A stretch of 64,000 bases of DNA from Streptomyces sp. NBC_00154 (GTDB lineage Bacteria > Actinomycetota > Actinomycetes > Streptomycetales > Streptomycetaceae). Below the pieces are notes generated by a model. It was given only the letters and a program-made list of their open reading frames with translations. It was not told where the DNA came from and did no database searches. Positions 1 to 7,869 of this stretch are shown here, piece after piece. Position 1 is the stretch's first letter, and each line of letters begins with the position of its first letter. Position numbers and translations under genes: made by a program. Location: positions 1,246,501 through 1,310,500 of the forward strand of contig NZ_JAPEMI010000001.1 of NCBI RefSeq assembly GCF_026342835.1, read 5' to 3'.

Positions 1-1
1 C

Positions 2-556
2 ATGGGGCAGCTGGAGAACGACATGGTCCTCGGCACGTCCAGCTACAAGCGGGGCATCCGGGCCACGATGTTCTCGTGGAAGGACAAGGGCATCCACTAC
101 TTCGTCGGTGAAGGCGCCGACGCAAGGATCGTCTCGTCCGTCTACGTCGACGCCCCCACCGCCGAGGTGATCGGGCTGCGGGCCCGCCGCCTGCGCGAAG
201 CCGCCGGAACCCTGTCCGGGCACGCGCTCGGGGAGACGTTCGAGGCCAGTCAGGGCGCCGCGGACTCGCTGCTGCCGGACATCCTCGCGGTCATCCCCGC
301 GGACGAGTCAAAGGTGTGGAACGAGACCGTCGTCGAACGCCTCGCAGACCTGCGGCCCGAACGGTACGGCGACTGGGTCCGCATGTCCGGTGAGGAGCAG
401 ACCGCGCACCTGACCGCAGCGCTCAAGCCGTACGGCATCGCGGCCGGGCAGGTGGGCCGCCGCATCGACGGCAAGTTCGTCAACAAGCGCGGCATCAAGC
501 GCGATGACATCGCCGCTTCGGTTGCGGAGCGTAACGGAAATCGGGACGCGGGCTGA
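2..556 (+). CDS. traB: TraB/FtsK-type conjugal DNA translocase, C-terminal part
   Basis: This is the C-terminal 184 residues of a double-stranded DNA translocase that moves plasmid or AICE DNA between mycelial cells as duplex DNA. The visible part includes the segment LGTSSYKRGIRATMFS and a stretch like GTLSGHALGE, both close to pSAM2-type TraB/TraSA. A small C-terminal domain of about 90 residues follows; in this family it is a winged helix that recognises clt repeats. The Walker motifs must lie upstream of the window, so the gene is cut by the window edge rather than broken. Its stop is followed by two ClaI-type palindromes that could be its DNA target. The family is clear; the exact subfamily is inferred. 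Confidence 0.8.
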   Translation: MGQLENDMVLGTSSYKRGIRATMFSWKDKGIHYFVGEGADARIVSSVYVDAPTAEVIGLRARRLREAAGTLSGHALGETFEASQGAADSLLPDILAVIPADESKVWNETVVERLADLRPERYGDWVRMSGEEQTAHLTAALKPYGIAAGQVGRRIDGKFVNKRGIKRDDIAASVAERNGNRDAG

Positions 557-568
557 CGCGCGGGTGCT

Positions 569-602
569 GCTATCGATAGCGCCACACCCTGCTATCGATA
601 GC
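569..602. repeat. Two 12-bp palindromes, GCTATCGATAGC, 22 bp apart
   Basis: The perfect palindrome GCTATCGATAGC occurs at 569-580 and 591-602. The second copy extends to a 16-bp palindrome at 589-604, and a half-like TGATAGCGG follows at 608-616. Centre-to-centre spacing is 22 bp, two helical turns, which suits a dimeric DNA-binding protein on one face. The site lies directly after the translocase gene and before the spread genes. It may be an operator for the spread operon or the clt locus read by TraB; the sequence alone does not decide. Confidence 0.6.
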
Positions 603-697
603 AGCCCTGATAGCGGCCCATCGTGCATCTGATCAGGCCGCTAGCACATAGCGGTCCACCTGCACGAACCCCTGAAAACAGGCCTGGAGGCCCCGTC

Positions 698-949
698 ATG
701 ACCCCTGCCCTGCTCGCTAGCGCACTCCTTCTGTTTGTCACGCTCGGTTACACATACCTGTGTGCGGCCTCGCCGTTCGGGAACTGCCGCAAATGCCGCG
801 GGATGGGCCACGCCACCAAGACCGACCGCAAGGGCCGCACCAAGCGCGGCAAGGACTGCCGCCGCTGCAAGGCCACCGGCAAGCGCATACGCGTCGGCCG
901 CCACCTCTACAACGTCGCCGCCCGCCTCCACCGCGACGGCACCCGCTAA
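698..949 (+). CDS. Small membrane-anchored zinc-ribbon-like AICE protein
   Basis: An 83-residue protein. The start is the ATG behind GGAGG (about 686-690). Residues 1-20 form one hydrophobic segment (LLASALLLFVTLGYTYLC). Then come two CxxC-type pairs, CRKCRGMG and CRRCKATG, spaced like the DnaJ-type CxxCxGxG zinc-binding repeats. The rest is strongly basic, so the soluble tail may touch nucleic acid. It lies between the translocase and two further membrane proteins, the usual place of small spread (Spd) proteins in AICEs. I infer a role in intramycelial spread from position only. The ORF stays open upstream to 623 but that extension has no ribosome site. Confidence 0.65.
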   Translation: MTPALLASALLLFVTLGYTYLCAASPFGNCRKCRGMGHATKTDRKGRTKRGKDCRRCKATGKRIRVGRHLYNVAARLHRDGTR

Positions 950-986
950 CCCACCTCGGCACCACCACACCGGAAAGGGGCCCGTC

Positions 987-1175
987 GTGGCCGTCACCGT
1001 CTCGCTGGTCCTGCTGTTCGGACTGGTCCTGTTCTTCCTGCTCCGCTCCAACACTCTCGGCTACGGCTCCGCGTTCATCGCCGTCATGTTCGGGTTCTTC
1101 CTCGCCTCCACCGGCGCATCCGGACCCATCAACGAACTCACCACCGCCGTCATCGACGCCATCCCCAACCTGTAG
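987..1175 (+). CDS. Small two-helix membrane protein, Spd-like
   Basis: A 62-residue protein starting at GTG behind GAAAGGGG. Two hydrophobic stretches are visible, roughly residues 3-19 (VTVSLVLLFGLVLFFLL) and 26-45 (GSAFIAVMFGFFLAST), with a short polar C-terminus. It therefore looks like a small integral membrane hairpin. It sits 37 bp after the zinc-ribbon membrane protein and 12 bp before the next membrane protein, so the three are probably co-transcribed. This matches the short hydrophobic spread proteins of Streptomyces conjugative plasmids, whose molecular role is not well defined. No enzyme motif is seen. Confidence 0.6.
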   Translation: MAVTVSLVLLFGLVLFFLLRSNTLGYGSAFIAVMFGFFLASTGASGPINELTTAVIDAIPNL

Positions 1176-1187
1176 GAGGACCCCGCC

Positions 1188-1799
1188 ATGAACGAACCGC
1201 TCGTTCAACACCACTGGGTCGCGCTCGCGGCCCCGAAGGTGGCCCCAGCTGTTGCCACGTCCACCGTGCTCATCCTCGGACGGATCTGGAACGCCAACGG
1301 CGCCGAACACTCCGTCGGCAACGCCGCGTTGATGGTCGTCCTCGCCGCAGGGGCCGCAATGGCCGGCGCCTTCGCCGCCGCCGGACGGGGTGGCGGTGAC
1401 GGCGTCCTCGCGGCGACCGCGTTCGCGACCTCCGGCGGGCTGGCGCTGGCCGGGGTCACCGGATACGCCGACGGGCTATCGCTTCCACTGCTGCTGTGGG
1501 TCCTGGCCACCGCCGTGGCGTACGGGATCGCTGCCCGGTACTGGCGTACCGACCGCCGCGCCACCGTCGCCTACGACAGACAGACCACGGTGCGCCGTGA
1601 AGAGCACGCCCACACCGAACGCGTCGAAGCCCTGCGCGCCGGAGCACAGATCGAGGTCGCTCGCGAAGGCGCCGCGTACGCCACTGCTCTTGCCCAAGCC
1701 CTCATCCACCGCGAGGCCCTGCCCGGCTTCGACCCCGCCGCGCTCACCCGCGCCGGACTGCCCGAACTCCCCGCCCTCGACAGCACCAAGGAGCACTGA
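1188..1799 (+). CDS. SpdB-like membrane protein of the AICE
   Basis: A 203-residue protein starting at ATG behind GTAGGAGGACC, an excellent ribosome site. The N-terminal 125 residues hold about three to four hydrophobic segments rich in Ala, Gly and Val. The C-terminal 75 residues are charged and helical (RTDRRATVAYDRQTTVRREE and onward) and likely cytoplasmic. This layout, membrane bundle plus charged tail, is that of SpdB-type spread proteins, which assist movement of plasmid DNA along the mycelium together with TraB. It is followed after one base by the next gene, so coupled translation is likely. The family is inferred from layout and context. Confidence 0.65.
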   Translation: MNEPLVQHHWVALAAPKVAPAVATSTVLILGRIWNANGAEHSVGNAALMVVLAAGAAMAGAFAAAGRGGGDGVLAATAFATSGGLALAGVTGYADGLSLPLLLWVLATAVAYGIAARYWRTDRRATVAYDRQTTVRREEHAHTERVEALRAGAQIEVAREGAAYATALAQALIHREALPGFDPAALTRAGLPELPALDSTKEH

Positions 1800-1800
1800 C

Positions 1801-2151
1801 ATGGAGCAGCTGCACCCGAGCACCGAGCACCGCCCGGAACCAGACAACTGGCCGACACCGGAGACCGCCTACTCGCTCGCCCCGAGCGTCATCCGCGAGA
1901 TCGGATGGACCGCGCAGACCACGGCCGACAAGCCGTTTGGCACGACGCTGGGCCGGGAGTTCTGGCTGCGCAAGGCCGCCGTTCTCGACCGCATCGCTCT
2001 CGACGACGAGCGCGCCGGGGTCCCGGGCGGCGCGAGCGAGGTGGCAACCCAGGCAGCCCGACGCCTGATGGAACTGGACGACACCACCGTCATCTGCGAC
2101 CCCCGCCACTACGTCCGGCAGCAGTACGCCCGCTGGAAGCACCACCGATAG
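1801..2151 (+). CDS. Conserved AICE protein of unknown function
   Basis: A 116-residue soluble protein whose ATG follows the previous stop by one base, so it is the last gene of the spread operon. It is acidic and polar, with no membrane segment. It has a helical centre (REFWLRKAAVLDRIALDDE) and a C-terminal stretch of the type AARRLMELDD...YVRQQYARWK. Proteins of this size and composition lie between spd and rep genes in other actinomycete integrative elements, but I know no function. A strong terminator follows directly, separating it from the replication module. Confidence 0.6.
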   Translation: MEQLHPSTEHRPEPDNWPTPETAYSLAPSVIREIGWTAQTTADKPFGTTLGREFWLRKAAVLDRIALDDERAGVPGGASEVATQAARRLMELDDTTVICDPRHYVRQQYARWKHHR

Positions 2152-2158
2152 CTGCGCC

Positions 2159-2201
2159 GAGGGCGGCCCCCGTCTCACGCCAATGAATCGGGGCCGCCCT
2201 C
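2159..2201 (+). terminator. Rho-independent-type hairpin after the spread operon
   Basis: Perfect 12-bp inverted repeat GAGGGCGGCCCC (2159-2170) and GGGGCCGCCCTC (2190-2201) with a 19-nt loop, just after the stop at 2151 and before the replication gene. No long T run follows, as is common for Streptomyces terminators. Confidence 0.8.
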
Positions 2202-2239
2202 GTCCAGCACCTCACACAAGAGAACTGGAGACATCCAGC

Positions 2240-3145
2240 ATGACTCAACCTGTACCAATCCGGCGAGAGCGCGCCTTACGGCCTTGCCTACGGATCGCAC
2301 TGGAGCTTGCAACAGCAGGCGTGCCAGTACTGCCCCTGCGGGAAGGGAAGGTGCCATTCGGCAACTGCCGTGCGTGCGACGGCAACGCCTGCGGTGGGCG
2401 GCCTCACATGAAGCACGCGGGAGAGTGCCGCTGCCCCGGTGTGTGCCACGGCTGGGCCGCCGCCACCACCAACACCGCCCTGCTCGCTTCCCCCGCGTGG
2501 GCTGCGGCGTGGCGTGAAGCCCAAGCCGTTGCCTACCACCCGGGCGGCGCCGGACTGACCGTCGTGGACCTCGACAACGCGCAAGCCGTCTCCTGGGCAC
2601 GTCAGACCCTGCCCGCCACCAGGACTGTCCCCACAACCCGCGGGGAGCACTGGATTTACCTGGGGGCCACGCGGTCTGCGAACTCGGTACGGCCGGGCGT
2701 GGACATCAAGTCGCTCATGGCCTACGCCCGGTGGCTCGGCCCCGGTACCGGCACCATGACGCACCTGCCGTCTGCCGTCCGCGCCCTGGTCGAGAGGGAA
2801 GAGACCACCCCCGCCCGTGGGGAGGTGGTCTCTTCCACCCCTGTACGCGCCACATGGGATGCGACCACGGCCACCGGCTGCCGGCACACCGAGCGGTACA
2901 TCCGCACCGGCCTGGAACGAGGTCTGGCCATGGTGCGATCCCGCACCGAATCGGGCGCCGGATCACAGGCGTTCGGGGTGGCCCAATTCCTGGGCAAGCA
3001 GCACGCCCAGTGCCCCGGACCGTGCGGCCTGGACGCCCTGGGGCAGCAGATCGTCGCCGCAGCCGTCTCCGTCGGCGTCCCCGAGACGTACGCGGAACGC
3101 GCCGTCACCAACGGCCTCAACGCGATGACGGGGAGGGCTGCATGA
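2240..3145 (+). CDS. Bifunctional DNA primase/polymerase (prim-pol) replication protein
   Basis: A 301-residue protein with a prim-pol N-terminal domain. The metal-binding acidic motif appears in TVVDLDNAQ (about residue 115), with the later conserved stretch RGEHWIYLG. A Cys/His-rich insert (NCRACDGNACGGRPHMKHAGECRC, about residues 36-60) probably binds zinc. In AICEs such proteins prime or carry out replication of the excised circle, together with the DUF3987 protein two genes downstream. The start chosen is ATG after CTGGAGAC; a longer form from 2183 lacks a ribosome site. Its stop overlaps the next start (ATGA). The prim-pol family is clear; the replication role is inferred from context. 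Confidence 0.8.
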   Translation: MTQPVPIRRERALRPCLRIALELATAGVPVLPLREGKVPFGNCRACDGNACGGRPHMKHAGECRCPGVCHGWAAATTNTALLASPAWAAAWREAQAVAYHPGGAGLTVVDLDNAQAVSWARQTLPATRTVPTTRGEHWIYLGATRSANSVRPGVDIKSLMAYARWLGPGTGTMTHLPSAVRALVEREETTPARGEVVSSTPVRATWDATTATGCRHTERYIRTGLERGLAMVRSRTESGAGSQAFGVAQFLGKQHAQCPGPCGLDALGQQIVAAAVSVGVPETYAERAVTNGLNAMTGRAA

Positions 3146-3522
3146 GCAACCGAACCGTCGCCCTCCCGATGGGCGAGCAGCTCGGGTTGACAGGCCTGCC
3201 GGACGCCCCTGAACAGCAGCCCCTTCCCGGGCGTGCGGCTGTTGCCCGGAAGTCGTCGGCCGAAGGCCGTCCGCTTCGTCTTGTCCGCCCTGACCAGCAC
3301 CCGCCCACGGGCACCGAGCAACCCCATCGTGCGATCCGGTGGCTGCACATCGTCGCCCCGCCGTCCTACTCCGCGACCCCGTCCGCCCGCACCTGGTGCG
3401 CGTGCGGATACGACCGGAAGGCCACAGGCCGAGCCGGGGTCCTCGCACTCATCGAAGCCCACACCGACCACCCCGAACACTGCCCGCTGCTCGGCAACAC
3501 GGAAGGGAGCAAGGCCGCATGA
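3142..3522 (+). CDS. Small protein between prim-pol and DUF3987 genes
   Basis: A 126-residue protein overlapping the previous gene by ATGA and the next by ATGA, so the three replication genes are translationally coupled. The N-terminal half is polar and proline-rich and probably disordered. The C-terminal half has CACGYDRKATGR and a later HPEHCPLL, a possible C-x-C plus H/C zinc site as in small zinc-ribbon proteins. I do not recognise a family with confidence. Its fixed place between the two replication proteins suggests an accessory replication role, which is inference. Confidence 0.65.
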   Translation: MSNRTVALPMGEQLGLTGLPDAPEQQPLPGRAAVARKSSAEGRPLRLVRPDQHPPTGTEQPHRAIRWLHIVAPPSYSATPSARTWCACGYDRKATGRAGVLALIEAHTDHPEHCPLLGNTEGSKAA

Positions 3523-5060
3523 CCGCCGATCTGTGGGAGGGCTTCGACGCCCTCGACCCCGAGTCCATCACCGGCCCGATGTGGGACGAACCGGTACCCC
3601 TCAACCACCGCCGCACGCTCCCCGCCTTCCCCGTCCACACCCTGCCCTCCTGGCTCGGGGACATGGTCACCGCCGTCGCCGAGGAGACGCAAACACCGGC
3701 CGATCTCGCCGGGTGCCTAGCCCTGGGCGTCATCGCCACGGCGGCCGGCGGCCGTGCCACCGTCTGCGTGCGAGGGCACTGGCGTGAGCCGGTGAACCTC
3801 TACACCGCCGTCGCCCTGCCACCCGGCAACCGCAAATCCGCCGTGTTCGCCCTCATGACCGGCCCGCTACTCGCGGTCGAGAAGACACTCGTGGAACTCT
3901 CCGGACCGCAGCGGGCCGAGGCCGAGACCACCGCCCGCCTCGCCAAAGCAGCGGCGGACAAGGCCGCACAGAAAGCAGCAGCGGCCGAACCCGGGCTGCG
4001 GGACCAGCTCACCGCCGAAGCCGTCCACCTGGCCCAGCAGGCAGACGAACTGACCGTGCCGTGCAAGCCTCAACTGGTCGCGGACGACGTCACCCCGGAA
4101 AGCCTCGCCACCCTGCTGGCAGAGCAGGGCGGCCGGATCAGCGTCATGTCCGCCGAAGGCGAGATCTTCGACATCATCGCCGGACGCTACTCCGGCGCCC
4201 CGAACATGGGCGTCTTCCTCAAGGGCCACGCCGGAGACATGACCCGCGTCAACCGACAGGGCCGCGACGCCCAGCACATCGAGAACCCCGCCGTCACCAT
4301 GGCCCTGGCCATCCAGCCCGAAGTCCTGGACTCGATCGGCCGGGTCAAGGGCGCCGACGGGCGCGGCCTGCTCGCACGGTTCCTCTACGCCAAACCCGTC
4401 TCTCTCGTCGGGTCCCGCAACCTCACCCCCGACCTCATCACCGAAGAGACCACCGCCACCTACGCCCAGCGCCTCGGTGGCCTGACGATGGCGCTCGCGG
4501 ACTGGACCGACCCCGCCCTGCTCACCCTCACCCCCGAGGCCGACGCGGTCATGCTGGCCTACCAGAAGGTCACCGAGTCCCGTATCGGCAAGGGCGGTTC
4601 ACTCGCCCCGATCGTGAAGTGGGCGTCCAAGCGGGACGGGGCCGTGGCCCGCATAGCCGCCCTGCTTCACCTGGCCACCCACCCCGACAACGGATGGGCG
4701 CTCCCGATCGAAGCGGCCACCATGGCGGCCGCCACCGAGCTGGGCGACTACTTCACCGCCCACGCCCTCGAAGTCTTCGACGACATGGGCGCCGACCCCG
4801 CACAGGAAGCCGCCCACCAGCTCCTGACCCACCTCAAGGAACAGCGCCTGTCCGGCTTCACCAAGCGCGACCTGTTCCGGGGCCTGGCGCGCGGGGACTT
4901 CCCCGTCATGACCGATCTGGACCCCGCCCTGGCCCTGCTCGAAGAACACGGATGGGTCCGCCAACAGCCCCTGCCCCCTCGCACCGGCCGCGGCGGCCGG
5001 CCACCCTCGCCCCGCTACGACACCCACCCCAGCATCACCCCGCCGCTCACCGGCGCCTGA
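3519..5060 (+). CDS. DUF3987 (YfjI-type) replication-associated ATPase-like protein
   Basis: A 513-residue protein of the DUF3987 family. After about 90 residues there is a P-loop-like motif ALPPGNRKSAVF (G-x-R-K-S form), then a long Ala/Glu-rich helical insert (about 120-185), and a Walker-B-like region GRISVMSAEGEIFDI. The C-terminal 80 residues look like a winged helix (LSGFTKRDLFRGL...LEEHGWV). In AICEs and phages these proteins go with prim-pol enzymes and probably act as the helicase-like partner. The start is the ATG overlapping the previous stop. The iteron array begins inside its last codons, and its stop TGA is part of the first iteron. Confidence 0.75.
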   Translation: MTADLWEGFDALDPESITGPMWDEPVPLNHRRTLPAFPVHTLPSWLGDMVTAVAEETQTPADLAGCLALGVIATAAGGRATVCVRGHWREPVNLYTAVALPPGNRKSAVFALMTGPLLAVEKTLVELSGPQRAEAETTARLAKAAADKAAQKAAAAEPGLRDQLTAEAVHLAQQADELTVPCKPQLVADDVTPESLATLLAEQGGRISVMSAEGEIFDIIAGRYSGAPNMGVFLKGHAGDMTRVNRQGRDAQHIENPAVTMALAIQPEVLDSIGRVKGADGRGLLARFLYAKPVSLVGSRNLTPDLITEETTATYAQRLGGLTMALADWTDPALLTLTPEADAVMLAYQKVTESRIGKGGSLAPIVKWASKRDGAVARIAALLHLATHPDNGWALPIEAATMAAATELGDYFTAHALEVFDDMGADPAQEAAHQLLTHLKEQRLSGFTKRDLFRGLARGDFPVMTDLDPALALLEEHGWVRQQPLPPRTGRGGRPPSPRYDTHPSITPPLTGA

Positions 5061-5313
5061 CAGAACCCCCAATCCGCTGACAGAACTGACACAACCCCCG
5101 CTCTAACCCGCTGACCTGCACAAACGTCCTTGATCACGGGCGTGACAAAACCTCCGAAAACTCTGACAGAACCTCCCCGCCCCAAAACGAGCGCTCTGAC
5201 AGAACCCCCCGCCCGGAGGTTCTGTCAGAGTTTTTCGAGGTTTTGTCAGAGCACTCAGAACCGGAGAAACACCAGGTCAGCGGCCCGACGGCGAGGTTCT
5301 GTCAGTTCTGTCA
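5057..5313. repeat. Iteron array, probable replication origin of the AICE
   Basis: At least eight to nine copies of a motif close to CTGACAGAACCTCC lie here in both orientations. Forward copies start at about 5057, 5077 (with a second half at 5087), 5142, 5162 and 5195. Reverse copies (GGAGGTTCTGTCAG type) lie at 5215-5230, 5236-5252 and 5292-5313, the last with a doubled core. The copies at 5194-5210 and 5215-5230 face each other and could form a hairpin. Inverted and direct iterons beside replication genes mark the origins of pSAM2-like elements. The array also sits just before the excisionase gene, so it could regulate xis-int as well. Confidence 0.75.
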
Positions 5314-5359
5314 GCGATCCCAGCCCCTCAGCACCACCCGACCCGTCCGAGGAGCCACG

Positions 5360-5602
5360 GTGACCACCACCCGCCCCGAGCAGCCTGGCGCGCTCACCAC
5401 CCTGCGCGCCGGACTCCCTGACCACTACCTGACCCCGGAAGACCTCACCGCCATGTTCCGCCTGCCGAGCGTCGAAACCGTCTACGCCTGGCGCAAGAAG
5501 CGCACCGGCCCACCGGCCATACGCATCGGCAAGCACCTGCGCTACGACCCCGCCGCCGTCCGCGCCTGGGCCGACAGCCTCATCGAGACGGACGCGGCCT
5601 AA
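5360..5602 (+). CDS. xis: Helix-turn-helix excisionase-like protein
   Basis: An 80-residue protein, started at GTG 5360 behind GAGGAGCC. The stretch LTPEDLTAMFRLPSVETVYA...RIGKHLRYDPAAVRAW is a MerR-like winged helix of the AlpA/Xis type: an HTH, a basic wing, and the conserved DPAAVRAWADSL ending. In AICEs this small protein directs the integrase toward excision. It lies 80 bp before the integrase gene, as usual for xis-int pairs. A hairpin separates the two, so the integrase may be partly uncoupled. An upstream in-frame extension to 5243 would run through the iterons and is rejected. Confidence 0.85.
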   Translation: MTTTRPEQPGALTTLRAGLPDHYLTPEDLTAMFRLPSVETVYAWRKKRTGPPAIRIGKHLRYDPAAVRAWADSLIETDAA

Positions 5603-5622
5603 CCGACAGACCATCACACCAG

Positions 5623-5654
5623 CAGGGGCACGACCCACACGGGCCGTGCCCCTG
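5623..5654 (+). terminator. Hairpin between xis and int
   Basis: Perfect 10-bp inverted repeat CAGGGGCACG (5623-5632) and CGTGCCCCTG (5645-5654) with a 12-nt loop in the xis-int gap. It could terminate or attenuate read-through into the integrase gene. Confidence 0.6.
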
Positions 5655-5682
5655 TCCCATGCCCACCCAGGAGCAGCCACTC

Positions 5683-6951
5683 ATGGCAGGCCACATCCAA
5701 GACCGCTGGTACAGGACCGAAACCACCAGCGACGGCAAGACCATCCGGGTCAAGACAGACCGCCACGGAACCGGCACGCGCTACCGCGCCCGCTACGTCG
5801 GCCCCGACGGCACCGAGAAGTCCAAGTCCTTCCCCGACCGGCAAAAGCGCCTCGCTGATCAGTGGCTCGCGCAGATCGAAGCCGACATGGCTCGGGGCCA
5901 CTACATCGATCCAGCCGCCAGCCGGACCACCTTCCGGCAATACGCGGAACGCTGGATCGCCGCTCAGACCACGAACGTGGCCTCGCGGGCGACGACGGAG
6001 ACACAGCTTCGGCTGCACGCCTTCCCGTACCTCGGATCCCGTCCGCTCGCGTCCTTCCGACCGAGCCACATCCGTACGTGGACGCGCCAGTTGGAAGACG
6101 CGGGATTGGCATCGTCCTACCGGCGGAGCATCTTCGCGACGGTCTCGGCTGTGCTGACCGCAGCCGTTGACGACACCTTCATTCCTCGGAACCCCTGCCG
6201 ATCCAGCTCCGTCAACGCACCGAAGCCGAGCGGAGAGCGCGTCACACCTTGGACCAGGGAGCAAACGTTCGCCGTACGGGAGGCACTTCCCCAGCGGTAC
6301 CAAGCCATGGTGGATGTCGGTGCGGGATGCGGTCTGCGGCAGGGCGAGATCTTCGGGCTCCCAGTTGACGCGGTGGGCTTCCTTACGGGCTGGCTGCACG
6401 TTGGTTTGCAAATCAAGGTGGTGAAGGGCCGGTCGTTCTTCGCCCTGCCAAAGGGAGAGAAGACCCGCGATGTGCCGCTACCTGACCAGGTAGGGCAGGT
6501 GCTGGCGCAGCACATCAAGCGATACCCACCGGTCAGCGTGACTCTCCCCTGGCTGAAGCCTGACGGACCGCCCCTCACCCGATCTCTTGTCTTCACGGGC
6601 CCGCGCGGCAACCACGTCTACCGAAGCAACTTCAACATCAGTCCATGGAAACCCGCCCTTGCTACAGCAGGGCTCATCACGAAACCGGAGGGGAAGGGGC
6701 AGCCTCTGCCCTCGGCTCGCGAGCACGGAATGCACGCACTACGGCACTTCTACGCGTCCGTGCTCCTGGACGCGGGAGAGAACATCAAGGCTCTGAGCAA
6801 CTACCTCGGTCACACGGACCCTGGCTTCACTCTGAGGGTGTACACGCACCTCATGCCGAGCAGTGAAGGCCGTACGCGGAAGGCCGTGAACAGGCTCTAC
6901 GAGAGCACCAGCAAGAGTGATAACGGCCCAGGTACGGCCCAAGCCGCATAG
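5683..6951 (+). CDS. int: Tyrosine integrase of the AICE
   Basis: A 422-residue site-specific recombinase that integrates and excises the element. Order: N-terminal arm-binding region, SAM-like core-binding domain (about 80-175), catalytic domain. Catalytic residues are visible: Arg in GAGCGLRQGEIFGL, His-x-x-Arg in MHALRHFYASVLLD, His in LSNYLGHTDPGF and the Tyr nucleophile in LRVYTHL. The start is ATG 5683 with GGAG at 5670; ATG 5659 would add eight residues. All catalytic residues are present, so the protein should be active. It is the last AICE gene seen, and the att site should lie close by. Confidence 0.92.
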   Translation: MAGHIQDRWYRTETTSDGKTIRVKTDRHGTGTRYRARYVGPDGTEKSKSFPDRQKRLADQWLAQIEADMARGHYIDPAASRTTFRQYAERWIAAQTTNVASRATTETQLRLHAFPYLGSRPLASFRPSHIRTWTRQLEDAGLASSYRRSIFATVSAVLTAAVDDTFIPRNPCRSSSVNAPKPSGERVTPWTREQTFAVREALPQRYQAMVDVGAGCGLRQGEIFGLPVDAVGFLTGWLHVGLQIKVVKGRSFFALPKGEKTRDVPLPDQVGQVLAQHIKRYPPVSVTLPWLKPDGPPLTRSLVFTGPRGNHVYRSNFNISPWKPALATAGLITKPEGKGQPLPSAREHGMHALRHFYASVLLDAGENIKALSNYLGHTDPGFTLRVYTHLMPSSEGRTRKAVNRLYESTSKSDNGPGTAQAA

Positions 6952-7099
6952 AACACAGGCGAGGTAGCGGGACAGCGGCCAGGCCCACGGCCTCTGACGC
7001 GGTATCCGGTGTGAGCGACAACCGACACCGACTCCTACCGCCTCGCCACCACCCGCGCCCAAGCGGAACGAGCAGCCGTCTGAGCCCAGTCCGCCTGCT

Positions 7100-7573
7100 C
7101 TATCGAACTGGCCCGCACTCATCGACGATCACAGTCGGCTCCGACAGGAAGACATCCCGGTCGACGGGGCCATAAGCGATGTTGAACGTGTCGAGCCAGT
7201 ACGACCACCCGCGGATTCCCAGCGCGCTGGTGAACCGGTAGTTCAACTGCCAGCGGACCCACTGCCCGGGAAGCAGTCGAACTGCCGGCGGCCTGCGCGG
7301 CCGAGGAGGCAAGCCGAAGAGCGGCTCCACACGAGCTAGCACTCGGAGCCGATCGCCTTCGTCCCGCAGGCTGACACCGACCTCGCGAAGGTCCTTCTGG
7401 CTCGAACGCAGCTCGAAGCCGTCACGCTCGGACATCTGGACGAAGTGGGCAAACCCAGGGGGCACCTGAGGCAACGAGAAGCCGACCGGCGCCGCGTTCC
7501 TGCGGGCAGCGGCCTCCCCGCCCCGAGACTGCTTCGTCCAGGACGTCTTGATCCACTGCACCGTGATGTCCAC
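7100..7573 (-). CDS. Hypothetical protein
   Basis: A 157-residue protein read against the AICE. The GTG start has GAAAGGCAGGG about nine bases upstream. Its composition looks like a real folded protein: WIKTSW near the start, a central charged region, and a C-terminal WQLNYRFTSALGIRGWSYWLD segment rich in aromatics. I see no signal peptide, membrane span or known motif and do not recognise a family. Position just past the integrase suggests either AICE cargo or the first gene of the flanking accessory DNA. Its 3' end is about 150 bp from the integrase stop and converges with it. Confidence 0.55.
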   Translation of the reverse strand: MDITVQWIKTSWTKQSRGGEAAARRNAAPVGFSLPQVPPGFAHFVQMSERDGFELRSSQKDLREVGVSLRDEGDRLRVLARVEPLFGLPPRPRRPPAVRLLPGQWVRWQLNYRFTSALGIRGWSYWLDTFNIAYGPVDRDVFLSEPTVIVDECGPVR

Positions 7574-7869
7574 TGCACCCTGCCTTTCACCCAGAGCCTA
7601 CGGTCAACATTTGCTTGACGTCACTCAGGTTCCGACGCAACTGCCTGCTGCCAGTTCTCAGCAACATTCCAGAGGGTCAAAGACCCAGACCGCTCTCCGA
7701 AACCGCCTACAAGCGCTCTCCGGTCTCACCTCCGCAGCCAGGCTTAGCCAGCGCAGCCGCGCAACTCGGCGGCGGATGGGAAGGAACTTGCGAGAGGTTA
7801 GCAATGGGCGGAGCGTGGAGTTACGGGGGATCAGCAGAACTCGGGGGTCGCCACAAGACAAGGACCATC
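7574..7869. other. Intergenic region upstream of the secreted proteins
   Basis: About 300 bp with no convincing gene. It must hold the divergent promoters for the hypothetical gene at 7100-7573 and the secreted protein at 7870. Open frames here lack ribosome sites and have biased, low-complexity translations. Confidence 0.5.

Larger units (their letters stand above)
1..6951 (+). mobile_element. AICE (pSAM2-like integrative conjugative element), right-hand part
   Basis: All genes from the window start to the integrase read on the plus strand in the modular order typical of AICEs: FtsK/TraB-type translocase, small spread proteins, prim-pol replication protein, DUF3987 protein, iteron-rich intergenic region, helix-turn-helix excisionase and tyrosine integrase. 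The left end lies outside the window. I find no tRNA 3' end just downstream of the integrase, so the attachment site is undefined and the right boundary is set at the integrase stop. The element sits between unseen DNA and an accessory region that ends at cdsA. Confidence 0.85.

Noticed and set aside
569..602. The ClaI-type palindromes as CRISPR-like repeats
   Set aside because: There are only two short palindromic copies with a 10-bp gap and no cas genes. They fit a protein-binding site.
5057..5313. The iteron cluster as a CRISPR array
   Set aside because: Copies vary, occur in both orientations and have uneven spacing. The context is AICE replication.
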